Shown here in pieces: positions 41,296 to 52,313 of a DNA stretch of 54,783 bases. The translations under genes were made by a program, and so were the position numbers. Positions within the stretch are counted from its first letter, which is position 1, and every line of letters starts with the position of its first letter. A model generated the notes under the pieces. The model saw nothing but the letters and a program-made list of their open reading frames with translations. It made no database searches and was not told where the DNA came from. This stretch comes from Desulfarculus sp. (GTDB taxonomy: Bacteria; Desulfobacterota; Desulfarculia; Desulfarculales; Desulfarculaceae): assembly GCA_016218705.1 (NCBI GenBank), contig JACRDC010000029.1, positions 1-54,783 on the forward strand, read 5' to 3'.

Positions 41296-42282
41296 ATGGA
41301 AAGGGCACGGGCAGAACTCAGGCCGTGGGTGGGGCACTCGCCCCTGGTGCGCGAGGCCTTTCAGCTCATGGAAAAGGTGGCCCCCAGCCGCACGCCGGTG
41401 CTCCTCTTGGGCGAGACCGGCACCGGCAAATCCCTGGCGGCGCGCATCATCCATGATTTGAGCCCCCGCTCCGGCGGCCCCTTCCAGGAATTGCATTGCG
41501 GAGGCTGGTCCGAGGAGGAGTTGCAGGCCCAGTTGTTCGGCCAGGGCGCGCCTGGTCAGGGCGGCCAGGAGCCCGCCGGGCTTCTGGAGCAGGCCCACGG
41601 CGGCACCGTGTTCTTGCAGGGGGCCAACGCCCTGAGCCTGCCCTTGCAGGCGGGGCTCCTGCGCTTCATGCAAGAGGGCGAGGTGGAGCGTCCCTCGGAC
41701 GGCCATACCCGTCGCGTGGATGTGCGGCTCATCGCCGCCAGCCCCCATGACCTGGCCCCGGCCGTGGACCGGGGCCTGTTCCGCGAGGACCTGTACTACC
41801 GCCTGGGGGTCTTCCCCATTCCCCTGCCCCCCCTGCGGGAGCGGGGCCAGGACCAGGCCCTGCTCCTGGACCATTTCCTGGAGCGCCTGGCCCGGCGCCG
41901 GGGCCGGCGCCTGGAGTTGAGCCCGGCGGCCCGGCGGGGGCTATTGGCCCACCACTGGCCCGGCAACCTGCTTGAGATGGCCAACCTATTGGAACGCTTG
42001 ACACTGTTGGCCCCTGGCCCCCTGGTGGACCTGGCCGAGGTGGTGCCCTACCTGGCCGGAGTGCCGGGGCGCGGCCCGGCCGCCGCCGAGGAACATGCCC
42101 TGTCGCGCCTGGAAGAGATAGAGCGCCGGGAGGTGATGGCCGCCCTGGAGCGGCACAACTGGGTGCAGTCCCACGCCGCCCGCGACCTGGGCCTGACGCT
42201 GAGGCAAATCGGCTACCGCATCAAGAAGTTCGGCTTGGCCCCCACCATTGACCACCAGCGCCGCAGGGGTTCCCTGGCCTGA
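41296..42282 (+). CDS. Degenerate sigma-54-activator-like regulator without GAFTGA loop
   Basis: A 328-residue protein with the AAA+ and Fis-type helix-turn-helix layout of enhancer-binding proteins but no N-terminal sensor. Walker A is intact (GETGTGKS, residues 39-46), and [25 protein letters not shown] is normal. However, the GAFTGA loop that contacts sigma-54 is absent (FGQGAPGQGGQEPAG), and Walker B reads TVFLQGAN instead of a L-D-E core. It probably cannot hydrolyse ATP normally or activate sigma-54, and may be a repressor or anti-activator. HTH: AARDLGLTLRQIGYRIKKFGL. Upstream is a strong sigma-54 promoter. Start choice is uncertain; ATG 41296 keeps the whole AAA+ fold. Confidence 0.82.
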   Translation: MERARAELRPWVGHSPLVREAFQLMEKVAPSRTPVLLLGETGTGKSLAARIIHDLSPRSGGPFQELHCGGWSEEELQAQLFGQGAPGQGGQEPAGLLEQAHGGTVFLQGANALSLPLQAGLLRFMQEGEVERPSDGHTRRVDVRLIAASPHDLAPAVDRGLFREDLYYRLGVFPIPLPPLRERGQDQALLLDHFLERLARRRGRRLELSPAARRGLLAHHWPGNLLEMANLLERLTLLAPGPLVDLAEVVPYLAGVPGRGPAAAEEHALSRLEEIERREVMAALERHNWVQSHAARDLGLTLRQIGYRIKKFGLAPTIDHQRRRGSLA

Positions 42283-42519
42283 GCCAGGCCCCACGTCCCA
42301 TCCCCCCCCACGGAAGACCCGCCAGGCAAGCTGGCCAGGCGCCGGCCAGGCCGCAGCTGACCAGCAAATAATGAGGCCAAGCAAAAAACGGTGGGCCAAA
42401 TTTGAGCGCGGCCCGGGGCGGCTACCGGGGCCTTGCGGGATAATATCAATAAATAACTAAATAATTGTTGGCGCAAGCCTGCGGAGCCTGGGGCGCAGAA
42501 AATTTTTAGCCATGGGGGG

Positions 42520-42555
42520 TTGACAGCGCGCCCAAATATGGTATTCTGGTACCAG
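42520..42555 (+). promoter_or_regulatory. Promoter and palindromic operator of the Rrf2 gene
   Basis: -35 TTGACA at 42520-42525 and -10 TATTCT at 42542-42547 (16-base spacing). A perfect 10-base palindrome, CTGGTACCAG at 42546-42555, overlaps the -10 and start region, as expected for an autoregulating repressor. The rest of 42283-42519 shows no gene. Confidence 0.6.
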
Positions 42556-42578
42556 ATTACAAAAAAGGAGCAACCAAG

Positions 42579-43013
42579 GTGTCCGCCCCCCTAAAGATAT
42601 CCGAAGCCGCTTCCCTGGCCTTGCACGCCATGGTGCTGCTAGCCAGCCAGGGCGGGGGGCCCATGTCCACCAAGCAGATCAGCGGCCATCTCAAGGTCTC
42701 CGACCACCACCTCTCCAAGGTGATGCAGCGCCTGGGCCGCGCCGGGCTGGTGGATTCCACCCGTGGCCCCCGGGGCGGCTTCCGGCTGGCCCGCCGGGGC
42801 TCGGCCATCACCCTGCTGGAGATCTACGAGGCGGTGGAAGGTCCCTTGCGGGGCCGCGCCTGCCTGCTGGACCGGCCGGCCTGCCAGGGCGGCTGCGCCC
42901 TGGACGGCCTGGTGCACATCCTGGGCAGCGAGGTGCAGGCCTACCTGGCCCGCACCAAACTGGGCGACCTAGCCGCGGGCATGGCCCGGGGGTTGGGTCT
43001 AAATAGCGGCTAG
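42579..43013 (+). CDS. Rrf2-family regulator, probable Fe-S or nitric-oxide sensor
   Basis: A 144-residue Rrf2-family winged-helix regulator (ISGHLKVSDHHLSKVMQRLGRAGLV is the DNA-reading region, and STRGPRGGFRLAR is the wing). Three Cys, at 95, 102 and 106 (RACLLDRPACQGGC), lie where IscR and NsrR bind an iron-sulfur cluster. GTG start at 42579, eight bases after AAAAAAGGAG. It stands 84 bases upstream of hcp in the same direction. Such pairs usually respond to nitrosative stress. It probably represses itself through the palindrome at its promoter, and hcp as well. Confidence 0.9.
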   Translation: MSAPLKISEAASLALHAMVLLASQGGGPMSTKQISGHLKVSDHHLSKVMQRLGRAGLVDSTRGPRGGFRLARRGSAITLLEIYEAVEGPLRGRACLLDRPACQGGCALDGLVHILGSEVQAYLARTKLGDLAAGMARGLGLNSG

Positions 43014-43038
43014 ACGGCTCTCCCAGGGGGAGCGCACA

Positions 43039-43054
43039 ATTAATACATATCAAT
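43039..43054. promoter_or_regulatory. Imperfect AT-rich palindrome upstream of hcp
   Basis: ATTAATACATATCAAT matches its reverse complement at 12 of 16 positions. It lies 43-58 bases before the hcp start and resembles AT-rich Rrf2/NsrR or Crp-type half-sites. It could be the operator that controls hcp, but no -35/-10 pair was recognised nearby. Confidence 0.35.
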
Positions 43055-43097
43055 TCACCAGGCTAATAAGTCATTACCAACGAAGAGGAGGAGAGCG

Positions 43098-44732
43098 ATG
43101 GAGATGTTCTGCTACCAGTGCGAGCAAACCGCCAAAGGCGCCGGCTGCAATATTCTGGGTGTGTGCGGCAAGCCCCCCGAGGTGGCGGCCCTGCAGGACG
43201 TGCTGACCTACGCCGTCATCGGCCTGGGCCAAGTGGCCCACGCCGCCCGCGCCAAGGGCATCAGCGACCCTGCGGTCAACCGCTTCACCGTGGAGGCCCT
43301 GTTCAGCACCCTGACCAACGTGGACTTCGACCCCGAGCGCTTCCCGCCCCTAATCAAGAAGGCCGCGAGCCTGCGCGAGGGGCTCAAGGCCAAGCTGGGT
43401 GGCGATGCTCCCAGCCAGGGGCCTGCCGGCTTCCAGCCCGCCGGCGACCTGGCCGGGCTCATCGCCCAGCATGAGGTCTTCGGCTTCAAGCCCGCGCCCG
43501 GCGCCGATGCCAACATCACCTCGCTCAAGCACATCGTGATCTTCGGCCTGCGCGGCGTGGCCGCCTACGCGGATCACGCCGCCATCCTGGGCCAGCAGGA
43601 CGAGGCAGTCTACGCCTTTGTCCACAAGGCCCTGGCCGCCACCCAGGATGCCAGCCTGGGGCTGAACGACTGGGTGGGCCTGGCGCTGGCCACCGGCGAG
43701 ACCAACATCAGGGCCATGGAGCTCTTGGACGCCGGCAACACCGGCACCTACGGCCACCCGGTGCCCACCGCCGTGCCCCTGGGCCACAAGAAGGGCAAGG
43801 CCCTGTTGGTCTCGGGCCACGACCTGCTGGACCTGGAGCAGATCCTCAAGCAAAGCGAGGGCAAGGGCATCTACGTCTACACCCACGGCGAGATGCTGCC
43901 CACCCACGGCTATCCGGGCCTGAAGAAGTACGCCCACTTCTTTGGCCACTACGGCACCGCCTGGCAGAACCAGCTCAAGGAGTTCCCCGAGTTCCCCGGC
44001 GCCATCGTCATGACCACCAACTGCATCCAGCGGCCCAAGGCCGACGTGGCCGGCAAGCTGTTCACCACCGGCCTGGTGGGCTGGCCCGGCGTGGCCCACA
44101 TCGCCGGCACCGGCCAGGGCAAGGACTTCGGCCCGGCCATCAAGAAGGCCCTGGAGCTGCCCGGCTTCGCCGAGGACACCGACGCCGGCTCGGTGCTGGT
44201 GGGCTTTGGCCGCAACGCCGTGCTGGGCGTGGCCGACAAGGTGATCGAGGCGGTAAAGGGCGGGGCCATCAAGCACTTCTTCCTGGTGGCCGGCTGCGAC
44301 GGCGCCAAGCCCGGCCGCAACTACTACACCGAGTTCGTCGAAAAGCTGCCCCAGGACACCGTGATCCTCACCCTGGCCTGCGGCAAGTTCCGCTTCTTCG
44401 ACAAGCAGCTCGGCGACATCGGCGGCATCCCGCGCCTGCTGGACATCGGCCAGTGCAACGACGCCTACTCGGCGGTGCAGATCGCCGTGGCCCTGGCCGG
44501 GGCCTTCAACTGCGGGGTCAACGACCTGCCCCTGTCGCTGGTGCTCTCCTGGTACGAGCAGAAGGCCGTGGCCATCCTGCTGAGCCTTTTGCACCTGGGC
44601 ATCAAGGACATCCGCCTGGGACCCAGCCTGCCGGCCTTCATCACCCCCGACGTGCTCAAGGTGCTGGTGGACAACTTCAACATCATGCCCATCACCACCC
44701 CCGAGGCCGACCTCAAGGCCATCCTGGGCTAA
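43098..44732 (+). CDS. hcp: Hybrid cluster protein (hydroxylamine reductase), class I
   Basis: A 544-residue cytoplasmic Fe-S enzyme linked to detoxification of NO and hydroxylamine. The N-terminal cluster motif is C5-x2-C8-x8-C17-x5-C23, the class I form found in strict anaerobes. Hybrid-cluster ligands are visible in SGHDLLDLEQIL, TTNCIQRPK, VAGCDGAKPGRNYY, LACGKFRF and IGQCNDAYSA. ATG at 43098 follows GAAGAGGAGGAGAG. The Rrf2 gene upstream is its likely regulator, and a strong terminator follows. Confidence 0.97.
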   Translation: MEMFCYQCEQTAKGAGCNILGVCGKPPEVAALQDVLTYAVIGLGQVAHAARAKGISDPAVNRFTVEALFSTLTNVDFDPERFPPLIKKAASLREGLKAKLGGDAPSQGPAGFQPAGDLAGLIAQHEVFGFKPAPGADANITSLKHIVIFGLRGVAAYADHAAILGQQDEAVYAFVHKALAATQDASLGLNDWVGLALATGETNIRAMELLDAGNTGTYGHPVPTAVPLGHKKGKALLVSGHDLLDLEQILKQSEGKGIYVYTHGEMLPTHGYPGLKKYAHFFGHYGTAWQNQLKEFPEFPGAIVMTTNCIQRPKADVAGKLFTTGLVGWPGVAHIAGTGQGKDFGPAIKKALELPGFAEDTDAGSVLVGFGRNAVLGVADKVIEAVKGGAIKHFFLVAGCDGAKPGRNYYTEFVEKLPQDTVILTLACGKFRFFDKQLGDIGGIPRLLDIGQCNDAYSAVQIAVALAGAFNCGVNDLPLSLVLSWYEQKAVAILLSLLHLGIKDIRLGPSLPAFITPDVLKVLVDNFNIMPITTPEADLKAILG

Positions 44733-44763
44733 CACTCGGCATGCCATAGGAAATTAGCCTCCA

Positions 44764-44797
44764 GCGGGGGCGCCCACGCGGGCGCCCCCGCGTTTTT
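44764..44797 (+). terminator. Intrinsic terminator after hcp
   Basis: A perfect 12-base-pair stem, GCGGGGGCGCCC (44764-44775) and GGGCGCCCCCGC (44780-44791), a 4-base loop, then G and five T. It lies 32 bases after the hcp stop. Confidence 0.92.
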
Positions 44798-44885
44798 GGC
44801 CCCAGTGGCGGCCAAGCGGCCCCGGCCTTTTGCTACAATGTAGACTCCAGGCGGGCACCGCCCGTTGCCGATAAGGAGACCGCCC

Positions 44886-46058
44886 ATGCATCACGTACTG
44901 GCCAGCATCGAGTTCCAGATGAGCCTGTTGCTCTTCGTCTCCCTGGGAGGCTACCTGCTGGCCTCGCGCATCGGCCAGCCGGCGGTGGTGGGCATCATTC
45001 TGATGGGCCTGGCCATCGGACCCAGCGGGCTGGGTCTGGTAACCTACAGCGAGTTCGTGAAAAGCATCGCCCACCTGGGAGCCATCGTCCTGTTGTTCGT
45101 GGTGGGGTTGGAGTTTGAGATCAAGGACCTGACCAACTCCAAGTACGTGCTCATAGGGGTGGCCGGGGTGTTGGTGCCCCTGGCCGGGGGGTACTGGGTT
45201 GCGCAGTGGTTCGGCCACCAGGGGCAGTCGGCATGGTTGATCGGCGTGGCGCTGACCGCCACCAGCATCGCCATCACCGCCGACGCCCTGCGCGAGATGG
45301 GACGCCTGCAGACGGCGGCGGCCAAGGCCATCATCGGCGCGGCGGTGGCCGACGACGTGCTGGCCTTGATGGCACTGGGCATGGTGCGCCAGATGGCCGC
45401 GGGGGATTTGTCCCTGGGGCGTTCGGCCTGGCTATTGGTGCAGGCCCTGGCCTTCGTGGGGTTGGGGGCCTGGCTGGGGCTGAGGCTCATGGCCCCCCTG
45501 GCGGCGCGCCTGGACCGCACCGACCTGGCGGGCCGCTACCCGGAGGTGACTTTCATCTTCGCCATGATGCTGGCCTTTTTCTACGCCCTCCTGGCCGAGA
45601 TGCTGGGTCTGTCGGCCATCGTGGGTTCCTTTCTGGCCGGGGTGGCCTTGTCGCAGATCAAGCCGGGTCATGGCAAGGGCTTTCGCGAGGGCGCTGAATA
45701 CCTGCGGGTGATCTTCGCCTCGGTCTTCTTCGTTTCCCTGGGGGTGCTCACCGACTTGCAGGCCCTGACCTGGACGGTGGTGTGGTTCCTGCTGGCTCTG
45801 ACCGCCGTCGGCACCCTGACCAAGGTGCTGGGCTGCGGGCTCCCGGCCCTTTCCCTGGGACTGGGCTCCCGGGAGGCCCTGGCTGTGGGCGTGGGCATGG
45901 TGCCCCGGGGCGAAGTGGCCATGATAGTGGCCCTGATAGGTCTGGATAACCGAGTGATCGGCCAGCCTGTCTACCTGGCTATCGTGGCCATGAGCCTTTT
46001 GACCACCATTTTTCCGCCCCTGGTGCTGAAGAATTGGATCTACCACCGCCAGGGCTGA
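44886..46058 (+). CDS. Cation:proton antiporter, CPA2/KefB type
   Basis: A 390-residue membrane protein with about twelve helices. The family signatures are GLAIGPSGLGLV, LFVVGLEFEIKDL, ALTATSIAITADALREM and AAVADDVLAL (Asp pair). The last is the ion-binding site of electrogenic sodium or potassium/proton antiporters. The soluble nucleotide-binding domain of full-length Kef channels is absent. ATG at 44886 follows AAGGAG. It stands alone between the hcp terminator and the sigma-54 activator gene and probably maintains pH or cation balance. Confidence 0.92.
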   Translation: MHHVLASIEFQMSLLLFVSLGGYLLASRIGQPAVVGIILMGLAIGPSGLGLVTYSEFVKSIAHLGAIVLLFVVGLEFEIKDLTNSKYVLIGVAGVLVPLAGGYWVAQWFGHQGQSAWLIGVALTATSIAITADALREMGRLQTAAAKAIIGAAVADDVLALMALGMVRQMAAGDLSLGRSAWLLVQALAFVGLGAWLGLRLMAPLAARLDRTDLAGRYPEVTFIFAMMLAFFYALLAEMLGLSAIVGSFLAGVALSQIKPGHGKGFREGAEYLRVIFASVFFVSLGVLTDLQALTWTVVWFLLALTAVGTLTKVLGCGLPALSLGLGSREALAVGVGMVPRGEVAMIVALIGLDNRVIGQPVYLAIVAMSLLTTIFPPLVLKNWIYHRQG

Positions 46059-46129
46059 TGGCCCGCCGGCGGGTTGCCGCCAGTCCGGCTTAGACGCCCT
46101 ACCCTGGCGTCAGTAATGCCGCCAGGCCC

Positions 46130-46164
46130 TTGACAGGGGCCGAGGCCAGGCTCTATTTTATAAT
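46130..46164 (+). promoter_or_regulatory. Possible promoter of the PAS sigma-54 activator gene
   Basis: TTGACA at 46130-46135, then TATTTT at 46154-46159 (18-base spacing) or TATAAT at 46159-46164 (23-base spacing, too long). It lies 75-110 bases before the TTG start. No gene was seen in 46059-46238. Confidence 0.4.
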
Positions 46165-46238
46165 TGTAGTGTTTTTATGGTATTACGCCTAAACTGCTAG
46201 GCGCCGCCCCCAGGGCGGCCCGGCCAGCGAGCAGGCCC

Positions 46239-47606
46239 TTGGCAGAGCCTTCGCCCCCCGAGAGCCCCCAGGCCCCTTCCTCGCGCCTGATCCTGGACGC
46301 CGTGGCCATCGGCGTCTTCGCGGTGGACACCGAAGGGAGCATCATCTATTTCAATCGCGCCGCCGAGCAGATCACCGGCATGACCGCGGCCCAGGCCCTG
46401 GGCCGCCCCTGCCGCGAGGTCTTTCAATCCACCCTCTGCGAGGACGACTGTCCGCTTAAACGGGTCATGCGCGGCGGCCAGGGCCAGCACAACCTGGACG
46501 CGGTGCTGATTCGCCAGGGCGGGCGCTCGGTGATGCCGGTGAAGGTCTCCCTGGCGCCGCTCAGGAACGCCCAGGGCCGGCTGATGGGGGGCGTGGAGAC
46601 CATCCAGGGTTTCCACCTGGCCCAGATGCTGGACAAGAAGCAGGCCCGCTCCTACACCTGGGAGGACTTCATTGGCCAGTCGCCCCAGGTGCAGCGTATC
46701 TACGAGACGATCAAGGTGGTGGCCCCCTCCACGGCCACGGTGCTGATCGAGGGGCCCACCGGCACCGGCAAGGACCTCCTGGCTCACATCGTCCACAATT
46801 TGAGCCCGCGCCGGGCCAAACCCTTCATCAAGGTCAACTGCGCGGCTTTACCCGAGAACCTGCTGGAGTCGGAGATGTTCGGCTACCTGCGCGGGGCCTT
46901 CACCGGCGCTGGCCGCGACAAGCCCGGCCGCTTCCAACTGGCCGACGGCGGCACCCTGTTCTTGGATGAGATCAGCGAGATGCCGCTCAGCCTGCAGGCC
47001 AAGCTCCTCAGGGTGCTGGAGGACATGGAGTTCTACCCCCTGGGGGCGCGCAAGACCGTGCGCGTGGACGTGCGGGTGCTGGCCGCCTGCAACAAGCCTC
47101 TTGACCAGCAGGTGCAGGCGGGGCTCTTCCGCGAGGACCTGTACTACCGCCTCAATGTGATACGGCTCTACGTGCCCCCCCTGCGCGAGCGCCGCCAGGA
47201 CATACCCCTGTTGATACGCCGCTTCATCCAACGCAAGAACGTGGAGCGCGGCACCTACATCTGCCGCTTCTCCCAGGACGTCCTGGATGTGCTCCTGAAC
47301 TACGACTACCCCGGCAACGTGCGCGAGATGGAGAACATCCTGGAGCACGCCTGCCTGTTGTGCCGGGGCGACGTGATCCGCTGCGAGCACCTGCCCCGCG
47401 ACCTGCGCCAGTTGCCCGGCGTCTGCCCAGCCCCGGCCGCCCCGGCCGCCCCGGCCGGCGATCTGGACAAGGCCCAGCTCCTGGCCACCTTGGAGGACCA
47501 CCAATGGAGCCGGCACAAGGCGGCCCTGGCCCTGGGCATTGACCGCACCACCCTGTGGCGGCGCATGAAGCGCCTGGGCATCGCGGTCCCCTCCGACACG
47601 GCCTGA
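46239..47606 (+). CDS. PAS-domain sigma-54-dependent activator
   Basis: A 455-residue enhancer-binding protein. The N-terminal PAS domain (about 15-125) carries a Cys pair in [12 protein letters not shown], a form common in PAS domains of sulfate reducers that may sense redox state. The AAA+ domain is complete: [35 protein letters not shown] Fis-type helix-turn-helix ends it ([23 protein letters not shown]). The start is TTG at 46239; no ATG is available before the PAS domain. Immediately downstream are repeat sites and a sigma-54 promoter in front of the heme-sensor kinase operon, so that operon is its likely target. Confidence 0.9.
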   Translation: MAEPSPPESPQAPSSRLILDAVAIGVFAVDTEGSIIYFNRAAEQITGMTAAQALGRPCREVFQSTLCEDDCPLKRVMRGGQGQHNLDAVLIRQGGRSVMPVKVSLAPLRNAQGRLMGGVETIQGFHLAQMLDKKQARSYTWEDFIGQSPQVQRIYETIKVVAPSTATVLIEGPTGTGKDLLAHIVHNLSPRRAKPFIKVNCAALPENLLESEMFGYLRGAFTGAGRDKPGRFQLADGGTLFLDEISEMPLSLQAKLLRVLEDMEFYPLGARKTVRVDVRVLAACNKPLDQQVQAGLFREDLYYRLNVIRLYVPPLRERRQDIPLLIRRFIQRKNVERGTYICRFSQDVLDVLLNYDYPGNVREMENILEHACLLCRGDVIRCEHLPRDLRQLPGVCPAPAAPAAPAGDLDKAQLLATLEDHQWSRHKAALALGIDRTTLWRRMKRLGIAVPSDTA

Positions 47607-47638
47607 CGGCCATGGCTATCTCTCGCGGCAACACCCTG

Positions 47639-47763
47639 GTTGCGCCCCGCAACGCGCTCTGCAACGCCGCTGCAACGGGACGTTTAGCAAAAGCGGCCTA
47701 GGCTTGCGTACTTGTGGCCAAGGAGGTCCGCTGGCGCCGCCGGCGTTGCAGGGATGATGCAAC
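47639..47763. promoter_or_regulatory. Upstream activator sites: cluster of TGCAAC/GTTGCA half-sites
   Basis: Six half-sites: a perfect dyad GTTGCG-CCC-CGCAAC (47639-47653), direct TGCAAC copies at 47660-47665 and 47671-47676 (about one helical turn apart), and a dyad GTTGCA (47745-47750) with TGCAAC (47758-47763). They lie 75-215 bases upstream of the sigma-54 promoter, the usual distance for enhancer-binding proteins. Confidence 0.6.
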
Positions 47764-47835
47764 ACCAGGCAAGGAGCCGGCCGGGCCTCTTCGCATAATA
47801 CGCTGAAATACCAATAAAATTAAAAATAGAAGCCC

Positions 47836-47852
47836 TTGGCACGTCTTCTGCT
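47836..47852 (+). promoter_or_regulatory. Sigma-54 promoter of the heme-sensor kinase operon
   Basis: TTGGCACGTCTTCTGCT: the -24 block TTGGCACG is perfect, and the -12 block CTGCT differs by one base from TTGCT. GG (47838-47839) and GC (47850-47851) are at exact spacing. The predicted start near 47863 favours the ATG at 47879 over the TTG at 47858. Confidence 0.7.
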
Positions 47853-47878
47853 CTTCTTTGGGGCAAAGGAAGGGTTGC

Positions 47879-50184
<2,306 letters not shown>

Positions 50185-50188
<4 letters not shown>

Positions 50189-51366
50189 ATCCTAGCTGCC
50201 AAAGCAACTTCGACCGGCTCTTGTTGATAGACGACGAGCCGGGCATCCGCCGCATGATGTCCCTGGACTTAAGCGCCGACGGCTACCAGGTACGCACGGC
50301 GGCCGACGGCCAGAGCGGGCTCCTGGCCTTTGGGGCCGAGCGGCCGGACATCGTGCTCACCGACCTGAAGATGCCGGGCATGGACGGCATCGAGGTACTC
50401 AGGCGCATCAAGGCCCAGAGCCCCGAGACCGAGGTGATCGTCATCACCGGCCACGGCGATTTGGAGTTGGCCATTCAGTCCCTGCAACTGGGCGCATCCG
50501 ACTTCATCACCAAGCCGGTGAGCGAGGCGGCCTTGAGCGTGGCGCTCAAGAGGGCCAAGGAGCATTTGCGCCTCAAGTCCGAGCTCAGGGCCCACACCCA
50601 GGACCTGGAACAGCGGGTGGCCGAGGTCACGGCCAAGGTGCTGGCCAGCGAGCGCCTGGCCGCCGTGGGCCAGAGTGTCAGTGCCCTGGTGCACTCGGTC
50701 AAGAACATTCTCTCGGGGCTCAAGGGCGGCAACTACCTGGTGCGCCAGGGGCTCAAGACCGACAAGCGCCACATCATCCAGCAGGGACTGGAGATGCTGG
50801 AGCGCAATGTAAACCGTGTCTCCAGCCTGTGCTACGACCTCTTGAGCTTTGGCAAGCCGCGCCAGCCGGAGTTGTGCCCCGTGGACCTTCGGGAGATCTG
50901 CGCCGACGCCGTGGAGTACATGTGGCCCGAGGCCGAGGCCCGGGAGGTGGACCTGGACCTGACCGAACGCCCACAAGCCCTGGTCTGCCAGGTGGACCGC
51001 AAGGCCATCCTGGACGCCGTTTTGAACCTGGTCAGCAACGCCATTGACGCGGCGGCCATGGTCAACGGCGGCCAGGTCAGGCTGACCGTGGAGGAGGGAG
51101 AGGAACACTTCGCCCTGGCCGTGAGCGACAACGGTCCGGGCCTGGACGAAGAGGCCCTGCGCAAGGTCTTTCAGGGCTTCTACAGCAGCAAGGGGGCCGC
51201 CGGCACCGGCCTGGGGCTGATGGTCTGTCAGAAGATCGCCCAGGAGCACGGCGGACGCGTGGAGTTGGACAATAGGCCGGGCGAAGGGGCCACCTTCCGG
51301 CTGATGGTGCCCCGCTGTGCTAGGCCGCCGGCCGCGCAAGTCAAGGCCAAGGAAATCTGGGACTGA
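50185..51366 (+). CDS. Response regulator-histidine kinase hybrid (receiver first)
   Basis: A 393-residue soluble protein. The N-terminal receiver has LIDDEPG, phospho-Asp in LTDLKMPGMDG, ITGHG and TKPVS. It is followed by a short coiled coil and a kinase core with the H box SALVHSVKNILSGL, N box LNLVSNAIDAAAM, G1 DNGPGLDEEAL and G2 GTGLGLMVCQ. It can therefore take phosphate from the heme-sensor kinase and pass a signal on, most likely to the stand-alone receiver at 51908. Four-base overlap with the kinase gene shows co-translation. Confidence 0.92.
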
Positions 51367-51413
51367 CCCGCCCGGCACTTACGCCGCGGCTGGAGAGAGG
51401 AGGGTGTTAGGCC

Positions 51414-51887
51414 ATGATGGGCTACCAGAACGTGCTCTTCTGCACCGATTACTCCGAGGACGCCGAGATCGCCTTTGTGCACGCCGTGGACCTGGCCAGC
51501 CGCTACGGGGCCAGGCTGCACGTGCTGCACGTGTTGCACTCCACCCTGCGCTACACGCCCGACGAGACCAGCGAGCAGGCCCCGCCCGGCGAGGTGACCT
51601 ACGCATCGCCAGAGGTCATCGCCAAGACCAAGCAGGAGCTGGTGAGCCGCTACCAGGGGCGCCTGGAGGGGGTCAAGGATGTGGCCTGGGTGGTCAAGAC
51701 CGGCACGGCCTTCGTGGAGATACTACGCTACGCCCGCGAAAACCCCGTGGACATCATCGTCCTGGGTTCGGCCGGAACCAGCGCCCAGGAGCAAACCCAC
51801 TACGGCAGCACCGTGGAGCAGGTTTCGCGGCGGGCGCCCTGCCACGTGATGGCCATCAGGAACCCCGAGCGCACCTACACCCTTTAG
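51414..51887 (+). CDS. Universal stress protein (UspA family), ATP-binding type
   Basis: A 157-residue UspA-family protein. NVLFCTDYSEDAEIAF is the usual start, and the ATP-binding motif G-x2-G-x9-G-S/T is present (LGSAGTSAQEQTHYGST). It probably adjusts metabolism under stress or starvation. It lies between the hybrid regulator and the stand-alone receiver, in the same direction. ATG at 51414, or at 51417 directly after, follows GGAGAGAGGAGGG. Confidence 0.92.
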   Translation: MMGYQNVLFCTDYSEDAEIAFVHAVDLASRYGARLHVLHVLHSTLRYTPDETSEQAPPGEVTYASPEVIAKTKQELVSRYQGRLEGVKDVAWVVKTGTAFVEILRYARENPVDIIVLGSAGTSAQEQTHYGSTVEQVSRRAPCHVMAIRNPERTYTL

Positions 51888-51907
51888 ACGCACAGGAGGA
51901 ACCAGAC

Positions 51908-52300
51908 ATGGCAAAGCGAGTTTTGGTGGTGGACGACGAGATGGACCTGCGCACCTTCATCTCCACGGTGCTGGAGAGTAGCGGATACAAGGCCGTGGTG
52001 GCCGAGAACGGCGAGCAAGGCATGGCCAAGGTGCGCGAGAAGAAGCCGGACATGATTACCCTGGACGTGATGATGCCCAAGGAGAGCGGGATCAAGATGT
52101 ACCGCGACATCAAGACCAACCCCGAGTACCAGTCCATACCGGTGCTAATCATCTCGGGCCTGGCCAAGAAGACCTTCCTGCACTCCCAGAGGGTGCTGGA
52201 CAGGTTCAAGAACCAGGTCGTGCCCGAACCCGACGGCTACATCGAGAAGCCGCCGGAGCCCGAGGAGCTGATCGGCGAGATCCGGCGCATCCTGGGCTAG
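51908..52300 (+). CDS. Single-domain response regulator
   Basis: A 130-residue receiver with VVDDEMD, phospho-Asp in LDVMMPKESG, Ser in IISGLA and Lys in IEKPPE. Compared with CheY it has a longer stretch between the fourth strand and the Lys (KKTFLHSQRVLDRFKNQVV region), seen in a subgroup of deltaproteobacterial receivers. It has no output domain. ATG at 51908 follows AGGAGGAACC. It is placed directly before hdrC, so it may act on the Hdr complex. Confidence 0.9.
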   Translation: MAKRVLVVDDEMDLRTFISTVLESSGYKAVVAENGEQGMAKVREKKPDMITLDVMMPKESGIKMYRDIKTNPEYQSIPVLIISGLAKKTFLHSQRVLDRFKNQVVPEPDGYIEKPPEPEELIGEIRRILG

Positions 52301-52313
52301 GGGGGAGGGGACC

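Noticed and set aside
47858-47878. TTG start for the heme-sensor kinase
   Set aside because: It would lie upstream of the transcription start predicted from the sigma-54 promoter; ATG 47879 has a good ribosome site.
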